From: Thermoplasmata archaeon
GTDB taxonomy: Archaea; Thermoplasmatota; DTKX01; JAHFTX01
Direction of reading: 5' to 3'
Length of the DNA: 64,000 nt
Assembly (NCBI GenBank): GCA_023265395.1
Contig: JAHFTX010000012.1
Location: 1 to 64,000 of the forward strand
The notes below the pieces were generated by a model. It saw nothing but the letters and a program-made list of their open reading frames with translations. It had not been told where the DNA came from and made no database searches. Positions within the stretch are counted from its first letter, which is position 1. Each line of letters opens with the position of its first letter. Positions 37,897 to 47,289 of this stretch are shown in pieces. Both the position numbers and the translations under genes were made by a program.

Positions 37897-39564
37897 TCAC
37901 CTGCGGAACACCGGCGAACCACCGCGCGACTGACCGCGGCTGGTCAGGAACGATTGGCCGGCGACGGTGAATCCCAGCTGCTGGTAGATGCGCGCCGAGG
38001 GGGTGTTCCAGGTGGCCACCTCGGTGAGCGCCTGCGGTATCCCCAGCGCGGCGAGCGCCTCGATGCGCGCCTTGACGAGGTCGGCGCCGACGCCGCGGTT
38101 GCGCCAGGTCGGGTGGACCGTCAGCCCATAGAGCCGTCCCAGCTGCGGGGAGATGTTGCAGAAGCCAAACCCGACGATGGCGCCCTGGTATTCGGCGACG
38201 AAGGCGAGGTCGTCGCTGGTGAGCGTGCGGTCCACCCACCGCTGCACGGCCACGCCGTAGACGCTCTTGGCCAGCGTGACGATCGCCGGGCCGTCCTTGG
38301 GTGTCGCCGGGCGCACGAGCTGCCCGTCGAATCCCAGACGCGCACGGGTCCCCCCGACATAGAGATCGTAAGTCTCGACGCGCGTGCCCTCGAGGCCGAT
38401 CTCGCTGAAGAAGTCTCGCGACCGGCTGTAGCGGAGCAGTTCGTCGGCCAGCCGTGGGTCATCGGCATAGAGCGAGACGGTGCGCGACTCGCGGTCGCCG
38501 ATCACGACCCCGCGCAGCGCCTCCCCATCGAGCGCGATCCAGACCCGCTCCTTGGCCTCGGCAGCCCGCTCGACCATCTCGGCGACGAAGGGGCTGTAGT
38601 AGGAGCGGAAGGAGAGGCGCAGGTGGTGGATCCCCTGGCCCGTGCCTAACCGGCGCAGTTTGGGCCGGACCGTCGTGCCATCGAAGGTGACGAGCCGCAC
38701 CCGTCGGGGGCCGTAGCGGCGGTGGACGACCAGCCCGATGACCACAAAGAGGACGCCCAGCCCTAGTCCGTAGGTGGCCCCGACCATCCACCAGCTGACC
38801 TGGAACCCGAAGCTCTGTGGCGTGATCTCGGTGACGGTGTGGAGGTGGAAGCCACCGATGAAGTCGATTCCTTCGTCATCCTCGGAGTAGTCCGCCGTGA
38901 TCAAGTACCCTGTGTGGGGATCGAAGTAGAGCGTGTTGCTGTAGGTCGCATAGGCAGTCCCGTAACTATCGTTGCGCTCGAATCCGCCACGATCCACCAG
39001 CCGTGTCGACTCCAGTGGCGTGGCGCCCCGCCACACGACTGCATGGGGCTCAGCGACGCTCAGTTGTTGGTCGCTGCTGGGGACAGAGCCGCCCAGGGCG
39101 GGGATGTGCTCGATGTGGAACCAGACGGCGAGGGTGCTGCTGTTGGCGCCTGCGTACGCCTCCCCGAGGTCGTTGTCACCGACGTAGGTACGCTCGACTC
39201 GGTCGAAGGTGAACACACCACGGATCCGTCCGGAATCCGTCGCGCCGTCGCTACCCGAGAAGGTCCATTTGACGTTGGCGCGGAACCGCACCTGGTGGGT
39301 ATCGACCGTCAGGATCTCATAGGTACCCGAGCTCTCACTGCGGTCGCTATAGTCGTAGTAATCCCCCCATCCGCCATCGACGGTGACCACCTCGTGCACT
39401 GAGAACCTCTGCCCCGCATGGGGTGCCTGACCACCGGAGGCCGCAGCGCCGCCAAGCATGCTCAAGCCTGCGCCCAGAAGCAACAACCCGATGAGCGCAG
39501 TGGCAGCGCCGCGACGTCCCGTTCCCGCTCGTGCCCGCCTGCCCGTTCGCACGGGCTCGACCAC
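37897..39564 (-). CDS. transmembrane protein: secreted N-terminal domain, one TM, cytoplasmic GNAT acetyltransferase domain
   Basis: N-terminal hydrophobic signal, TM WWMVGATYGLGLGVLFVVIGLVV, C-terminal GNAT pattern VAEYQGAIVGFGFCNISPQLGRLYGLTVHPTWRNRGVGADLVKARIEAL...IYQQLGF. Confidence 0.85.
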   Translation of the reverse strand: MVEPVRTGRRARAGTGRRGAATALIGLLLLGAGLSMLGGAAASGGQAPHAGQRFSVHEVVTVDGGWGDYYDYSDRSESSGTYEILTVDTHQVRFRANVKWTFSGSDGATDSGRIRGVFTFDRVERTYVGDNDLGEAYAGANSSTLAVWFHIEHIPALGGSVPSSDQQLSVAEPHAVVWRGATPLESTRLVDRGGFERNDSYGTAYATYSNTLYFDPHTGYLITADYSEDDEGIDFIGGFHLHTVTEITPQSFGFQVSWWMVGATYGLGLGVLFVVIGLVVHRRYGPRRVRLVTFDGTTVRPKLRRLGTGQGIHHLRLSFRSYYSPFVAEMVERAAEAKERVWIALDGEALRGVVIGDRESRTVSLYADDPRLADELLRYSRSRDFFSEIGLEGTRVETYDLYVGGTRARLGFDGQLVRPATPKDGPAIVTLAKSVYGVAVQRWVDRTLTSDDLAFVAEYQGAIVGFGFCNISPQLGRLYGLTVHPTWRNRGVGADLVKARIEALAALGIPQALTEVATWNTPSARIYQQLGFTVAGQSFLTSRGQSRGGSPVFRR

Positions 39565-39600
39565 AGCGGGCAGGCAGATAACGCTTGGCGTCGACGGCCC

Positions 39601-42600
39601 CTACTCCGTCGGCGGTGGCGGCAGTGAGCGTCGATGCGCGCGCACCCACCGGACGGCCACGAGGAGAGTCGCGACCAGCAGGAAGGTCGCCCCCAACCCC
39701 CCGCCCACAGGTCCATCGAGGCGCTCGGCGAGGCTGGGCTCGACCACGTCCACCTCCACCGAGGTGCGGTTGGTGTTCCCCGCGTGGTCCACCACTTCCA
39801 AGCTCACCGTGTGGCGGCCGGAGCGCTCAAAGGCATGGCTGATGGTGCCCGCGGTGCTGACGCGCGACTGGCCTTCGTCGAAGAAGAAGCGGTAGGTGAC
39901 AATCCCCTGGTCGTCCTCGCTGTCACTGCCGTCGAGCAGCACGAGGCTGCCGGCACTCACGCGCTGCGGGACCAGCAGCACCGGTTGTGGTGGGACGAAG
40001 TCGCTGCGCACCTGCAGGTGCTGTGGCTCCTGCTGGTTGCCCGCGGCGTCGGTGGCCCAGTAGGTCCACCGGTGGTCCCCCCCGGGCAGCGCCATCGGCC
40101 CCTCGTACCGCACGGGCGCCGCAGAATCCTCTTGGATGAGGACCGTCACAGGGGAGCCATGGTCCTCCACCTCGGTTGCGAGCGTCAGGGTGACGCGGGA
40201 GGAGAGCCACTGGGGCGCGCCGTCAGAGTCGGGGCTCGGCAACGGTTGCACCGTCGCTCCCGACCACGGGACGGAAGTGTCCACAGCCATCGCCAGGACG
40301 ACCGGCGGGGAGCGGTTCCCCGCAGGGTCGGTGGCGATGCAGCGGACCTCGTGCGCACCCTCGGGGATTACCAATGGTGCCTTGACGAGCGAGGCGCCGG
40401 GCGAGACCACCTCCACATCCAGGTCGCACTGGACGGTCGCCTCAGGGTCGGTCAAGGGCTGGACGTGCGCGCGTGATCGGTACCACCCCTGGCTGCCGTC
40501 GGGCAGAGGCGGGTCGGCGACCAGCGCCAGGCTCGGGGGCTGCGAGTCTATTCGCAGTACCAGCTGCTGGGACGACCCGATGTTGCCCGCCACGTCGACG
40601 GCAGCGTAGTGGAGCGTGTGGGTCCCCTCGCGGCCGATCAACGGCCCAGCGTACGGGAAGGAGGCCTCGTCGTCCCACCAGAAGTCGATTGCGTCGTCGC
40701 TGCTGAGGGTGACCGAGGGCGGGTGGGTGTACCATCCCTGGGAACCGTCCGGCGTCACCGGGGTGACGAGCGCACTGGCGTTGGGTGGTGTGCGGTCGAC
40801 CTTCAGATGCAACGCACGAGGCTCGCCGATGTTCCCCGCCAGATCGACGGCCCAGTACCAGAGGTCATGCACCCCCTCTGGTGCGAACAGCGGCTGGGTA
40901 TAGTTGGTCGCCGCATCGGCATCGAGGCGAAAGCGCACCTGAGCGTCCTGCTCGCTGCGCAGCGTCACCTGCGGTGTTGAGCGGTACCATCCTTCGTCGC
41001 CGTCGGGTTGTGGCGGATCGATCTCTGCCGACGCCGTCGGCGCCGTCATGTCGAGCACCACATGGCGTGCCTGGGAATCCTCACGATTGTCCAGCAGGTC
41101 GGTGGCGAACCACTGCAGCAAGTTGTCTCCTTCGACGAAGGTGGGCTGGGGTGAGACGGCGCCGCCCGAAGGGCTCGTCTGGGGCGCCCCGGTGTCGACC
41201 CAGTAGGTCATCGTCGATGGCTCGTCGGTATGGAAAGAGACGATCGGTGGCTTGTTGAACGCCGTAGCGTCCTCGGGAGGCGCCGAAGGGCTGAGCAGGA
41301 GGGTCGAGACCGGTGGCGGTAGCCCGAGCCTCACGTCGAGGGAGAAGTGCGTCGCGCTGCCGCTGCTAGCGATCCCATCGAGGCGGACCCCGCTGTCGCT
41401 CCCATCGGTGCGCCGGCTGTCGGGGTTGGAGGTGTTGGTCAGCGTGTCGAACCCATCGCTCCCATCCCAGAGGGAATCCAGCGCGAAGATAGCGCCTCCA
41501 GGTGGCGAATCCAGCAGCTGGGGCCAGGTCCCCTCGACGAGGTCGACGCGTCGACGCGAGTCATCGCTGTTGGAGATCCGACCGAGGTCGACATGCCAGA
41601 CGAGCAAGCCTTCGCCGGGCAAGCTCGCGTCGAAGCCGGTTCGTTGGCGGACCTCCAGGAGGAAGAACTCCTCGGAGTCGATGGGGATGACCGCCACCTG
41701 CCGGGAGGTCTCGACCGCATCCAGCTCCAGGTGAGTCGGCGAGGTGGTCACGATTTGCACCCTTACCCATCCTAGCTGCCACTTGCTGGGGCCGCTCAAC
41801 TGCGGGGGAAGGTCCAGCGTGTCGCCCCACCCCAGCAGGTCCCATCCCCCGACGCCGAGGCTGGTCCCATCAGGGTCTCGCAGCAGAACGAGCCCGAGGT
41901 CCTCGCACAACAGGCGGCTGACCCGCGCGGTCGGCGCGACCACCGAGGAGAGCAGGTAGCTGGGGATCGTCACCCCGTCGCGGACGACGCCCGAGAGGGT
42001 GGCGTGATGGCTCCACACTTGTGGGTCGCCGATGGAGGAGGTGCCGCCGTCTCCGTCATCCTCGTCGGGGATTCCCGGATGCAGCAGCACCAGCACGTCG
42101 AGCAGCCCGTCCCCATCCTCGTCGTAGAGTGAGAAGTCCACAGCGGCATCGACCGCATCGATCGCCTCGAGGGCCAGTTGCTGGCCGTTGGCCAGTCCCG
42201 GTGGAGGGTCGCTGCTGGTGTCGAAGAGGCCGTAATGGCCCTCGCTGCCGGTAAGATTGACCCAATCGGCAGGTGCGTCCCCCTGCAGCGTGAGGTTGTC
42301 CCCGCTGCTTTGGGAGAAGTACTCGGCCATCGAGGCGGAACCGGTGGTCGGGTCGAGGTAGCGGTCGGCGATCTCCGTCGGCGTCGTCGACGGCGCTGGC
42401 ACGTCGGTGAATGCGACCAGCAGGATGAGCACCCGTGCGTCGGCTTGCACCGGCGTCGGCGGCGTCGACGGGTCGTCGTTGAGCGACCGTGACGAAGGAT
42501 CCAGGTGCGTCGGCGGCGCCCCCACCACCGTTGGAGTCGGAAGGCTTAGCAGCACCACGGCGGCGACGATGGCCACTGCGCCGATGGAGCCCATGTCCGA

Positions 42601-42630
42601 TGGGTGGTCGCCCGGGTACAAAGCGTTCAC
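39601..42630 (-). CDS. M6 (immune inhibitor A-like) surface protein with degenerate active site, Ig-like repeats and C-terminal TM
   Basis: RVLILLVAFTDVP, YFSQSSGDNLTL, YDEDGDGLLDVLVLLHPG are M6-like; expected HExxH replaced; repeats GWYxxxPxVTL...YWAVDLAGN; PKD-like segment; C-terminal TM. Confidence 0.8.
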   Translation of the reverse strand: MNALYPGDHPSDMGSIGAVAIVAAVVLLSLPTPTVVGAPPTHLDPSSRSLNDDPSTPPTPVQADARVLILLVAFTDVPAPSTTPTEIADRYLDPTTGSASMAEYFSQSSGDNLTLQGDAPADWVNLTGSEGHYGLFDTSSDPPPGLANGQQLALEAIDAVDAAVDFSLYDEDGDGLLDVLVLLHPGIPDEDDGDGGTSSIGDPQVWSHHATLSGVVRDGVTIPSYLLSSVVAPTARVSRLLCEDLGLVLLRDPDGTSLGVGGWDLLGWGDTLDLPPQLSGPSKWQLGWVRVQIVTTSPTHLELDAVETSRQVAVIPIDSEEFFLLEVRQRTGFDASLPGEGLLVWHVDLGRISNSDDSRRRVDLVEGTWPQLLDSPPGGAIFALDSLWDGSDGFDTLTNTSNPDSRRTDGSDSGVRLDGIASSGSATHFSLDVRLGLPPPVSTLLLSPSAPPEDATAFNKPPIVSFHTDEPSTMTYWVDTGAPQTSPSGGAVSPQPTFVEGDNLLQWFATDLLDNREDSQARHVVLDMTAPTASAEIDPPQPDGDEGWYRSTPQVTLRSEQDAQVRFRLDADAATNYTQPLFAPEGVHDLWYWAVDLAGNIGEPRALHLKVDRTPPNASALVTPVTPDGSQGWYTHPPSVTLSSDDAIDFWWDDEASFPYAGPLIGREGTHTLHYAAVDVAGNIGSSQQLVLRIDSQPPSLALVADPPLPDGSQGWYRSRAHVQPLTDPEATVQCDLDVEVVSPGASLVKAPLVIPEGAHEVRCIATDPAGNRSPPVVLAMAVDTSVPWSGATVQPLPSPDSDGAPQWLSSRVTLTLATEVEDHGSPVTVLIQEDSAAPVRYEGPMALPGGDHRWTYWATDAAGNQQEPQHLQVRSDFVPPQPVLLVPQRVSAGSLVLLDGSDSEDDQGIVTYRFFFDEGQSRVSTAGTISHAFERSGRHTVSLEVVDHAGNTNRTSVEVDVVEPSLAERLDGPVGGGLGATFLLVATLLVAVRWVRAHRRSLPPPPTE

Positions 42631-42658
42631 GGAAGCGGCTCGAAACGCCGACTTCGAC

Positions 42659-45217
42659 CTATTCCTCGGGATTGTCTGCGAATTCCGCTGGGGGGGGTGG
42701 GGTCACCTTCTCGGTCAGCGCTGGAGGTCGGTTCCGCCGGACGGAGGCCGGCAGCCGAGGACCGAGGCGTCGCCGACTGGAACCTCCGCCCGTCAGCAGC
42801 AGCAGGCTGGGGATCAGCACGACCGTCGCCAGCAGGCTGTAGGCGAGCATCAGCGTGGAGAGGATTCCGAAGGTCGCGAACATGTTCATCGGCGAGAAGG
42901 CAAGCACCATGAACCCCAGCCCGGTGGAGGCGGCGGCGCCCACGGAGGCGCTCCCGCTGTGCTGCAACGACAAGGTCACCGCTCCCTCATGACTTTCGCC
43001 GCGCCCGAGCTCCTCGCGATAGCGCTGGATGATGTGGATCGCGTAGTCGACCCCGACCCCGATGGTCATGGAGGTCACGGTCACGGTCACGACGTTGAGG
43101 CTCAGCCCCAGCAGGCGCATCGTCGCGAGGATCCAGATGGCCACCAGGATTACCGGGAGCACCCCGATCAGGCCCAGGCGGAGCGAACGGAACACCACGA
43201 TCAGCATCAGGGTCACGACGATGATCGAGATGATCACCGAGGAGACCATGCTGTCGCTGATGTCGGTCAGGAGCTCATGGAAGATCACCGGGCTGCCCGT
43301 GGCAGTGACCTCCACGCTGTCCAGGTGCTGCAAGGACCGCACATCGTCGGTGACCTCGTCGAGCACCTCCTTCTGCTCGATGGTCCCCTTGACGTCGACG
43401 TTGCTAAAGCGCAAGACGGTGGCGTCGTACCTCCCGTGGTCATCACGGTGGAGCACGCTGGCGGCGACCGTTGCGCTGCGAGGGTCGTCCAGGAGGGCAT
43501 GGAACACGATGGTGACGTGATCATCGTCATCGGGGAGCCCATCCCCGTTGCCATCGGAGAGGTCGAGGGCGGAGACCGCCTCTGGGTCGGCCATCAGCTC
43601 GCGGACGAGCGAGGCAGCGGTGAGGAGCTGGATCTGGCCTCCGATGCGGGCGATGTGCTCATCGTCAGCGGCCCGCCGGCTGACGTCATCGATCGCCTGG
43701 AGCACACGCAGCGTGTCAATCGGTCCGCGGACCAGCACCAGGGCGTTGTTGAACCCGACGCTCCCATAGTGGTTGTCGAGCGCCTCGAAGGCGACGATCA
43801 CATCCGCGTCGTCCGCCACCAGGTCGGCGTTGCGCAGGGAGCTCTGAAGGGTCGAGCCCATCCACACGGCCGGGAGGGTCAGTGCGACGACCATCAGCAC
43901 CACCAGGGGGCCGCGCTTCGCCACGCCGATGGTCGAGCGCACCAGCCATCCCGGAGGCCGCCGGTTCTCAAGGCTCTTCCCCGTCGCGTGGGAGGCGGTC
44001 TCCCGTCCGGAGGCGATGAGCAGACGCAGGGCAGGCAGCAGGAGGGAGTTCGCCACCAGCGCATAGGCCATCCCCAGGGCCAATGCCAGCCCAAAGTCGC
44101 GGATGGCGCTGATCGAGCTGACCAGGTTGCTGGCGAAAGCGGCCGAGGTGGTGATGGTCGTCAGGAACAGCGCCAGGCCCACGGCGGAGATGGAGCGGCC
44201 CATCGCGGTCGTGGGGCCGTTGCCGTTGGACCCTTCTTCACGGTATCGATGGAGCAGGTGCAACCCGTCGTCGACCCCCAGTGCCAGCAGCAGGATCGGC
44301 GCGAAGAAGGTCAGCTGCGAGAAGGTCAGGTGCAGGTAGGTGATGGATCCTGCCAGCCATACGAAGACCATCGGGATCATCGCGAACACCAAGATTGCGT
44401 CGAGGAGGCGGCGCAACGTGAGCGCGAGGACGACGATGAGGAGGACCAAGGCGATAGGCAGCAGGATCCGCAGACTCTCGATGCTGCTGTCGTTCATCTC
44501 CTGGATGAACGCGCCAGCGACCTTGGGCTCGATCCCGCCTTCGCGGAAGTGCTGCGCCACCGTGCGTACGGCCACCTGGTCCTCCTCTGCCCCATCGGTC
44601 AGTCGGGTTTGGAGCACGAGCAACGCGGAGCTGCGGTCATCAGCCATCAGCGCGCTCACCCGAGGGTCCTGCAGGACCGCATCGAGCGTGGCATCGAGGG
44701 TGACGTCATCGACCGACGCAAGGGTGAGATTGCGTGATGCCAGGGCGGGGGTGATGGCACTGAGCACAGATTGGAACGCCTCGTCGCGGGGAACGTCGAC
44801 GTAGCTGCGGACACGCTCGTCCGCCCACAGCGCATCCTCGAAGAGCGCAAGCCCGCGGATCTCCTTGGCATCGATGCGTCCATCGTTTGCGAGGGCGACG
44901 ATCGCGACCGATTGGCCCGTGGGTGGGAAGAGCTCCTGGATGTCGTCGTCGGCGTTGATCACCGGGCTGTTGGGGAAGTAGTCGGCGATGTCGACCTTGA
45001 TCTCCAACCGCAGGACCCCAGGGACCATCAGGATGGTCACGAGGACGAAGGCGATGACCACCAACCGCGGCCGCGTGGTGACCAATGTAGAGACTGAGGC
45101 AGCGACCGGGCGCCGTTGCGGTTCCGCGCGGGGGGAGGCCATCGGCTCGCGGGCAACCGACGCGCCGCCCATTAGCCCTTCGATGGGCTTGCGGCCGCGG
45201 CGGTGCGCCCGCATCAT
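42659..45217 (-). CDS. MMPL/RND-family transporter (putative exporter)
   Basis: Two repeats of large extracellular loop plus TM bundle; GVDDGLHLLHRYREEG and GVGVDYAIHIIQRYREELGRG. Confidence 0.9.
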   Translation of the reverse strand: MMRAHRRGRKPIEGLMGGASVAREPMASPRAEPQRRPVAASVSTLVTTRPRLVVIAFVLVTILMVPGVLRLEIKVDIADYFPNSPVINADDDIQELFPPTGQSVAIVALANDGRIDAKEIRGLALFEDALWADERVRSYVDVPRDEAFQSVLSAITPALASRNLTLASVDDVTLDATLDAVLQDPRVSALMADDRSSALLVLQTRLTDGAEEDQVAVRTVAQHFREGGIEPKVAGAFIQEMNDSSIESLRILLPIALVLLIVVLALTLRRLLDAILVFAMIPMVFVWLAGSITYLHLTFSQLTFFAPILLLALGVDDGLHLLHRYREEGSNGNGPTTAMGRSISAVGLALFLTTITTSAAFASNLVSSISAIRDFGLALALGMAYALVANSLLLPALRLLIASGRETASHATGKSLENRRPPGWLVRSTIGVAKRGPLVVLMVVALTLPAVWMGSTLQSSLRNADLVADDADVIVAFEALDNHYGSVGFNNALVLVRGPIDTLRVLQAIDDVSRRAADDEHIARIGGQIQLLTAASLVRELMADPEAVSALDLSDGNGDGLPDDDDHVTIVFHALLDDPRSATVAASVLHRDDHGRYDATVLRFSNVDVKGTIEQKEVLDEVTDDVRSLQHLDSVEVTATGSPVIFHELLTDISDSMVSSVIISIIVVTLMLIVVFRSLRLGLIGVLPVILVAIWILATMRLLGLSLNVVTVTVTSMTIGVGVDYAIHIIQRYREELGRGESHEGAVTLSLQHSGSASVGAAASTGLGFMVLAFSPMNMFATFGILSTLMLAYSLLATVVLIPSLLLLTGGGSSRRRLGPRLPASVRRNRPPALTEKVTPPPPAEFADNPEE

Positions 45218-45245
45218 CGCCGCACGCCAAGGCCTTCCCCCGCGA

Positions 45246-45256
45246 ATCTTAAATAG
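45246..45256. promoter_or_regulatory. TATA-like box in the divergent MMPL/archaeosortase intergenic region
   Basis: cttaaatagg about 30 nt upstream of minus-strand start 45217 and about 80 nt upstream of plus start 45338. Confidence 0.4.
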
Positions 45257-45337
45257 GGTTCGGAGCCCACCTGCGACCCCGATGAGGGCCCTTGCTCCCG
45301 CGCAATCGCGGCCTGGTTGCCAGCCCAGGAGTGTGCG

Positions 45338-46594
45338 ATGGCCGACTGGGTGACCCTGCTGCTGCCCTTGGCGGCGGTCATCGGCGTCTGCTATTACTTC
45401 CTCAATCGCAACGACCGTGCGTTTGCGGTCGCCACCCTCTGGTGCGGTGGGTGGGTCCTGCTGGTGATGGCGGGGAACGCGCCCGAGTACATCCTCGGCG
45501 AGTACAACGCCGGCCCATCGGATCGGGCAGCCATCCTCTCAGTGACCATGCTCGATGCCACCGACTCCATCTACAGTCCCCTCGTGGCGGCGGTGGATGC
45601 CAGCCTGTTCGCTGGCCTGCTTCTGCTGGGCCTTGCCGCCCTCTCATACCGGGACCGGGGACATCTGCTTGCGGCAGTGGGTTGGCAGCTCTTCGGTATC
45701 TATTGGCTGTTCCAGATCCCCAAGAACCTCCTGATCAACGACACCGTCAACATCCTCTTCATCACCGGCGGTTTCTCCCTCTTTGCGGTCCTGAGCTACC
45801 ACGAGGTCCTGTCTCGTGCATGGGATGAGCAACTGGCATCGATGCGCTTCATCGCGGGCGCCTCGGCGATCGCGGGGGGGTTGTACTTCGCCTTGGCCAA
45901 GCTCCACGTGCTGGGCACACCGCTGATCTTCACGGTCGCCAACCAGACCACGGTGCTCGCGCGCGCGTTCTTTGGCTACCACGTCGGCCTCGCGGCCCCA
46001 CCATATTCGATCACCGCCGAGGATGGGGTGATCATCCCCGTCACGGGGATGATCGGCGGCACCGACATCGCGCTCGTGCTCGCCTGCACGGGGATCGAGG
46101 CGATCGCCCTCTTCCTTGGGGCGATCCTCGCTGCACCCTACGTGCAGAACCCCTGGGAGGGATGGCGCAGGGCCCCTTCGCGACTGAGCATGACCTGGCG
46201 CCGACTCTCCCCACTCGGGCGGTGCCTGCTGGCCTTGTCGTTGACGGGCCCTGTCATCTACGTCCTCAACGTCCTACGCAACGTCGCCATCATCTTCCTG
46301 CTCGAAGAACACCAATTCGCTGGAGTTGCCCAGTCCCTCGGCTACACAGAGTTCGATTTCGTCCATGGGATCCTGTTCAAACTCTTCGCCCTGGGGGTCC
46401 TGATCGGTCTCTCCCTGGTGGTGTTCGAGATCGTACCCGAGCTTCACACCGCCGTGCTGGGCCTCTTTAGACTGGTCAACCGGCGCCCGATGCACGCCTC
46501 CACCCCTTCATCGACAGAGGGCAGCTTGCGGACGACGAGACGCTCCGTCATTCCATCCCCTGCGGTCGTCGGCCCCGATGACGAGGCTGAGTAG
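45338..46594 (+). CDS. archaeosortase/exosortase-family transpeptidase
   Basis: Polytopic; candidate catalytic residues in LACTGIEAIALFLGAIL (Cys), YVLNVLRNVAIIFLL (Arg) and FDFVHGILFKLF (His). Confidence 0.88.
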   Translation: MADWVTLLLPLAAVIGVCYYFLNRNDRAFAVATLWCGGWVLLVMAGNAPEYILGEYNAGPSDRAAILSVTMLDATDSIYSPLVAAVDASLFAGLLLLGLAALSYRDRGHLLAAVGWQLFGIYWLFQIPKNLLINDTVNILFITGGFSLFAVLSYHEVLSRAWDEQLASMRFIAGASAIAGGLYFALAKLHVLGTPLIFTVANQTTVLARAFFGYHVGLAAPPYSITAEDGVIIPVTGMIGGTDIALVLACTGIEAIALFLGAILAAPYVQNPWEGWRRAPSRLSMTWRRLSPLGRCLLALSLTGPVIYVLNVLRNVAIIFLLEEHQFAGVAQSLGYTEFDFVHGILFKLFALGVLIGLSLVVFEIVPELHTAVLGLFRLVNRRPMHASTPSSTEGSLRTTRRSVIPSPAVVGPDDEAE

Positions 46595-46646
46595 ACTCGC
46601 CGGCTCCCGCCGTAGGTTGAAGTAGGGCCAGCCCCTGGCTTGGACC

Positions 46647-47285
46647 GTGCTGGCCCCGCGCAGTGGCCCCTGGATCGCGGCACCGCTGGCGGGTGCGGCG
46701 GCGTGGATTGCCCTTTGGCTGCTGCTCCCCCTCCCCAGCGGCCCTGCACCGATTGCCCCCATGGTCGCCCTGGCGACGGTCTCCCTGGTGCTGCTGGTAT
46801 TCTTCCGCGACCCCAATCGGGCGGTGGGTTTGGGGGTCGTCTCGCCCGCCGACGGACGGGTCACGGCGCTGGCGCAGCGGGAGGGTCGCTGGGAAGTCTC
46901 CATATTCATGAACCTCCACGATGTCCACGTCAATCGCATGCCTCTTGCAGGAAAGGTCGAGGCAATCACCCACCATCCCGGGAGTCATCGGTTCGCCTTC
47001 TCCAAGGACAGCATCCACAATGAGCGGATGGTCTACGAGGTGTCGACCCCTGCAGGGCGGATGCTCGTGACGCAGATCGCCGGGGCGTTCGCCCGCCGCT
47101 GCGTCAGCTACGTCGAGCCGGGCTCGGTGGTCGAGCGTGGATCTCGCTTTGGGATGATCCGCCTCTCGTCGCGGGTCGACCTTTCCCTACCGGCCCTTCA
47201 GGGGCTCGAACCAGCCGTGGCGGTCGGAGACCGTGTCCTTGCCGGGACATCGACCCTCTTCGTGATGCCGTCCGCAGGGGGCTAG
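46647..47285 (+). CDS. asd: phosphatidylserine decarboxylase-related protein (archaetidylserine decarboxylase)
   Basis: FFRDPNR, FMNLHDVHVNRMPLAGKV, ARRCVSYVEPGSVVERGSRFGMIRLSSRVDLSLP. Confidence 0.85.
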   Translation: MLAPRSGPWIAAPLAGAAAWIALWLLLPLPSGPAPIAPMVALATVSLVLLVFFRDPNRAVGLGVVSPADGRVTALAQREGRWEVSIFMNLHDVHVNRMPLAGKVEAITHHPGSHRFAFSKDSIHNERMVYEVSTPAGRMLVTQIAGAFARRCVSYVEPGSVVERGSRFGMIRLSSRVDLSLPALQGLEPAVAVGDRVLAGTSTLFVMPSAGG

Positions 47286-47289
47286 GGTC

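Noticed and set aside
42407-44737. 776-aa plus-strand ORF opposite the MMPL transporter
   Set aside because: Asp/His/Gln/Arg-rich biased composition, no motifs; the MMPL topology on the minus strand is convincing
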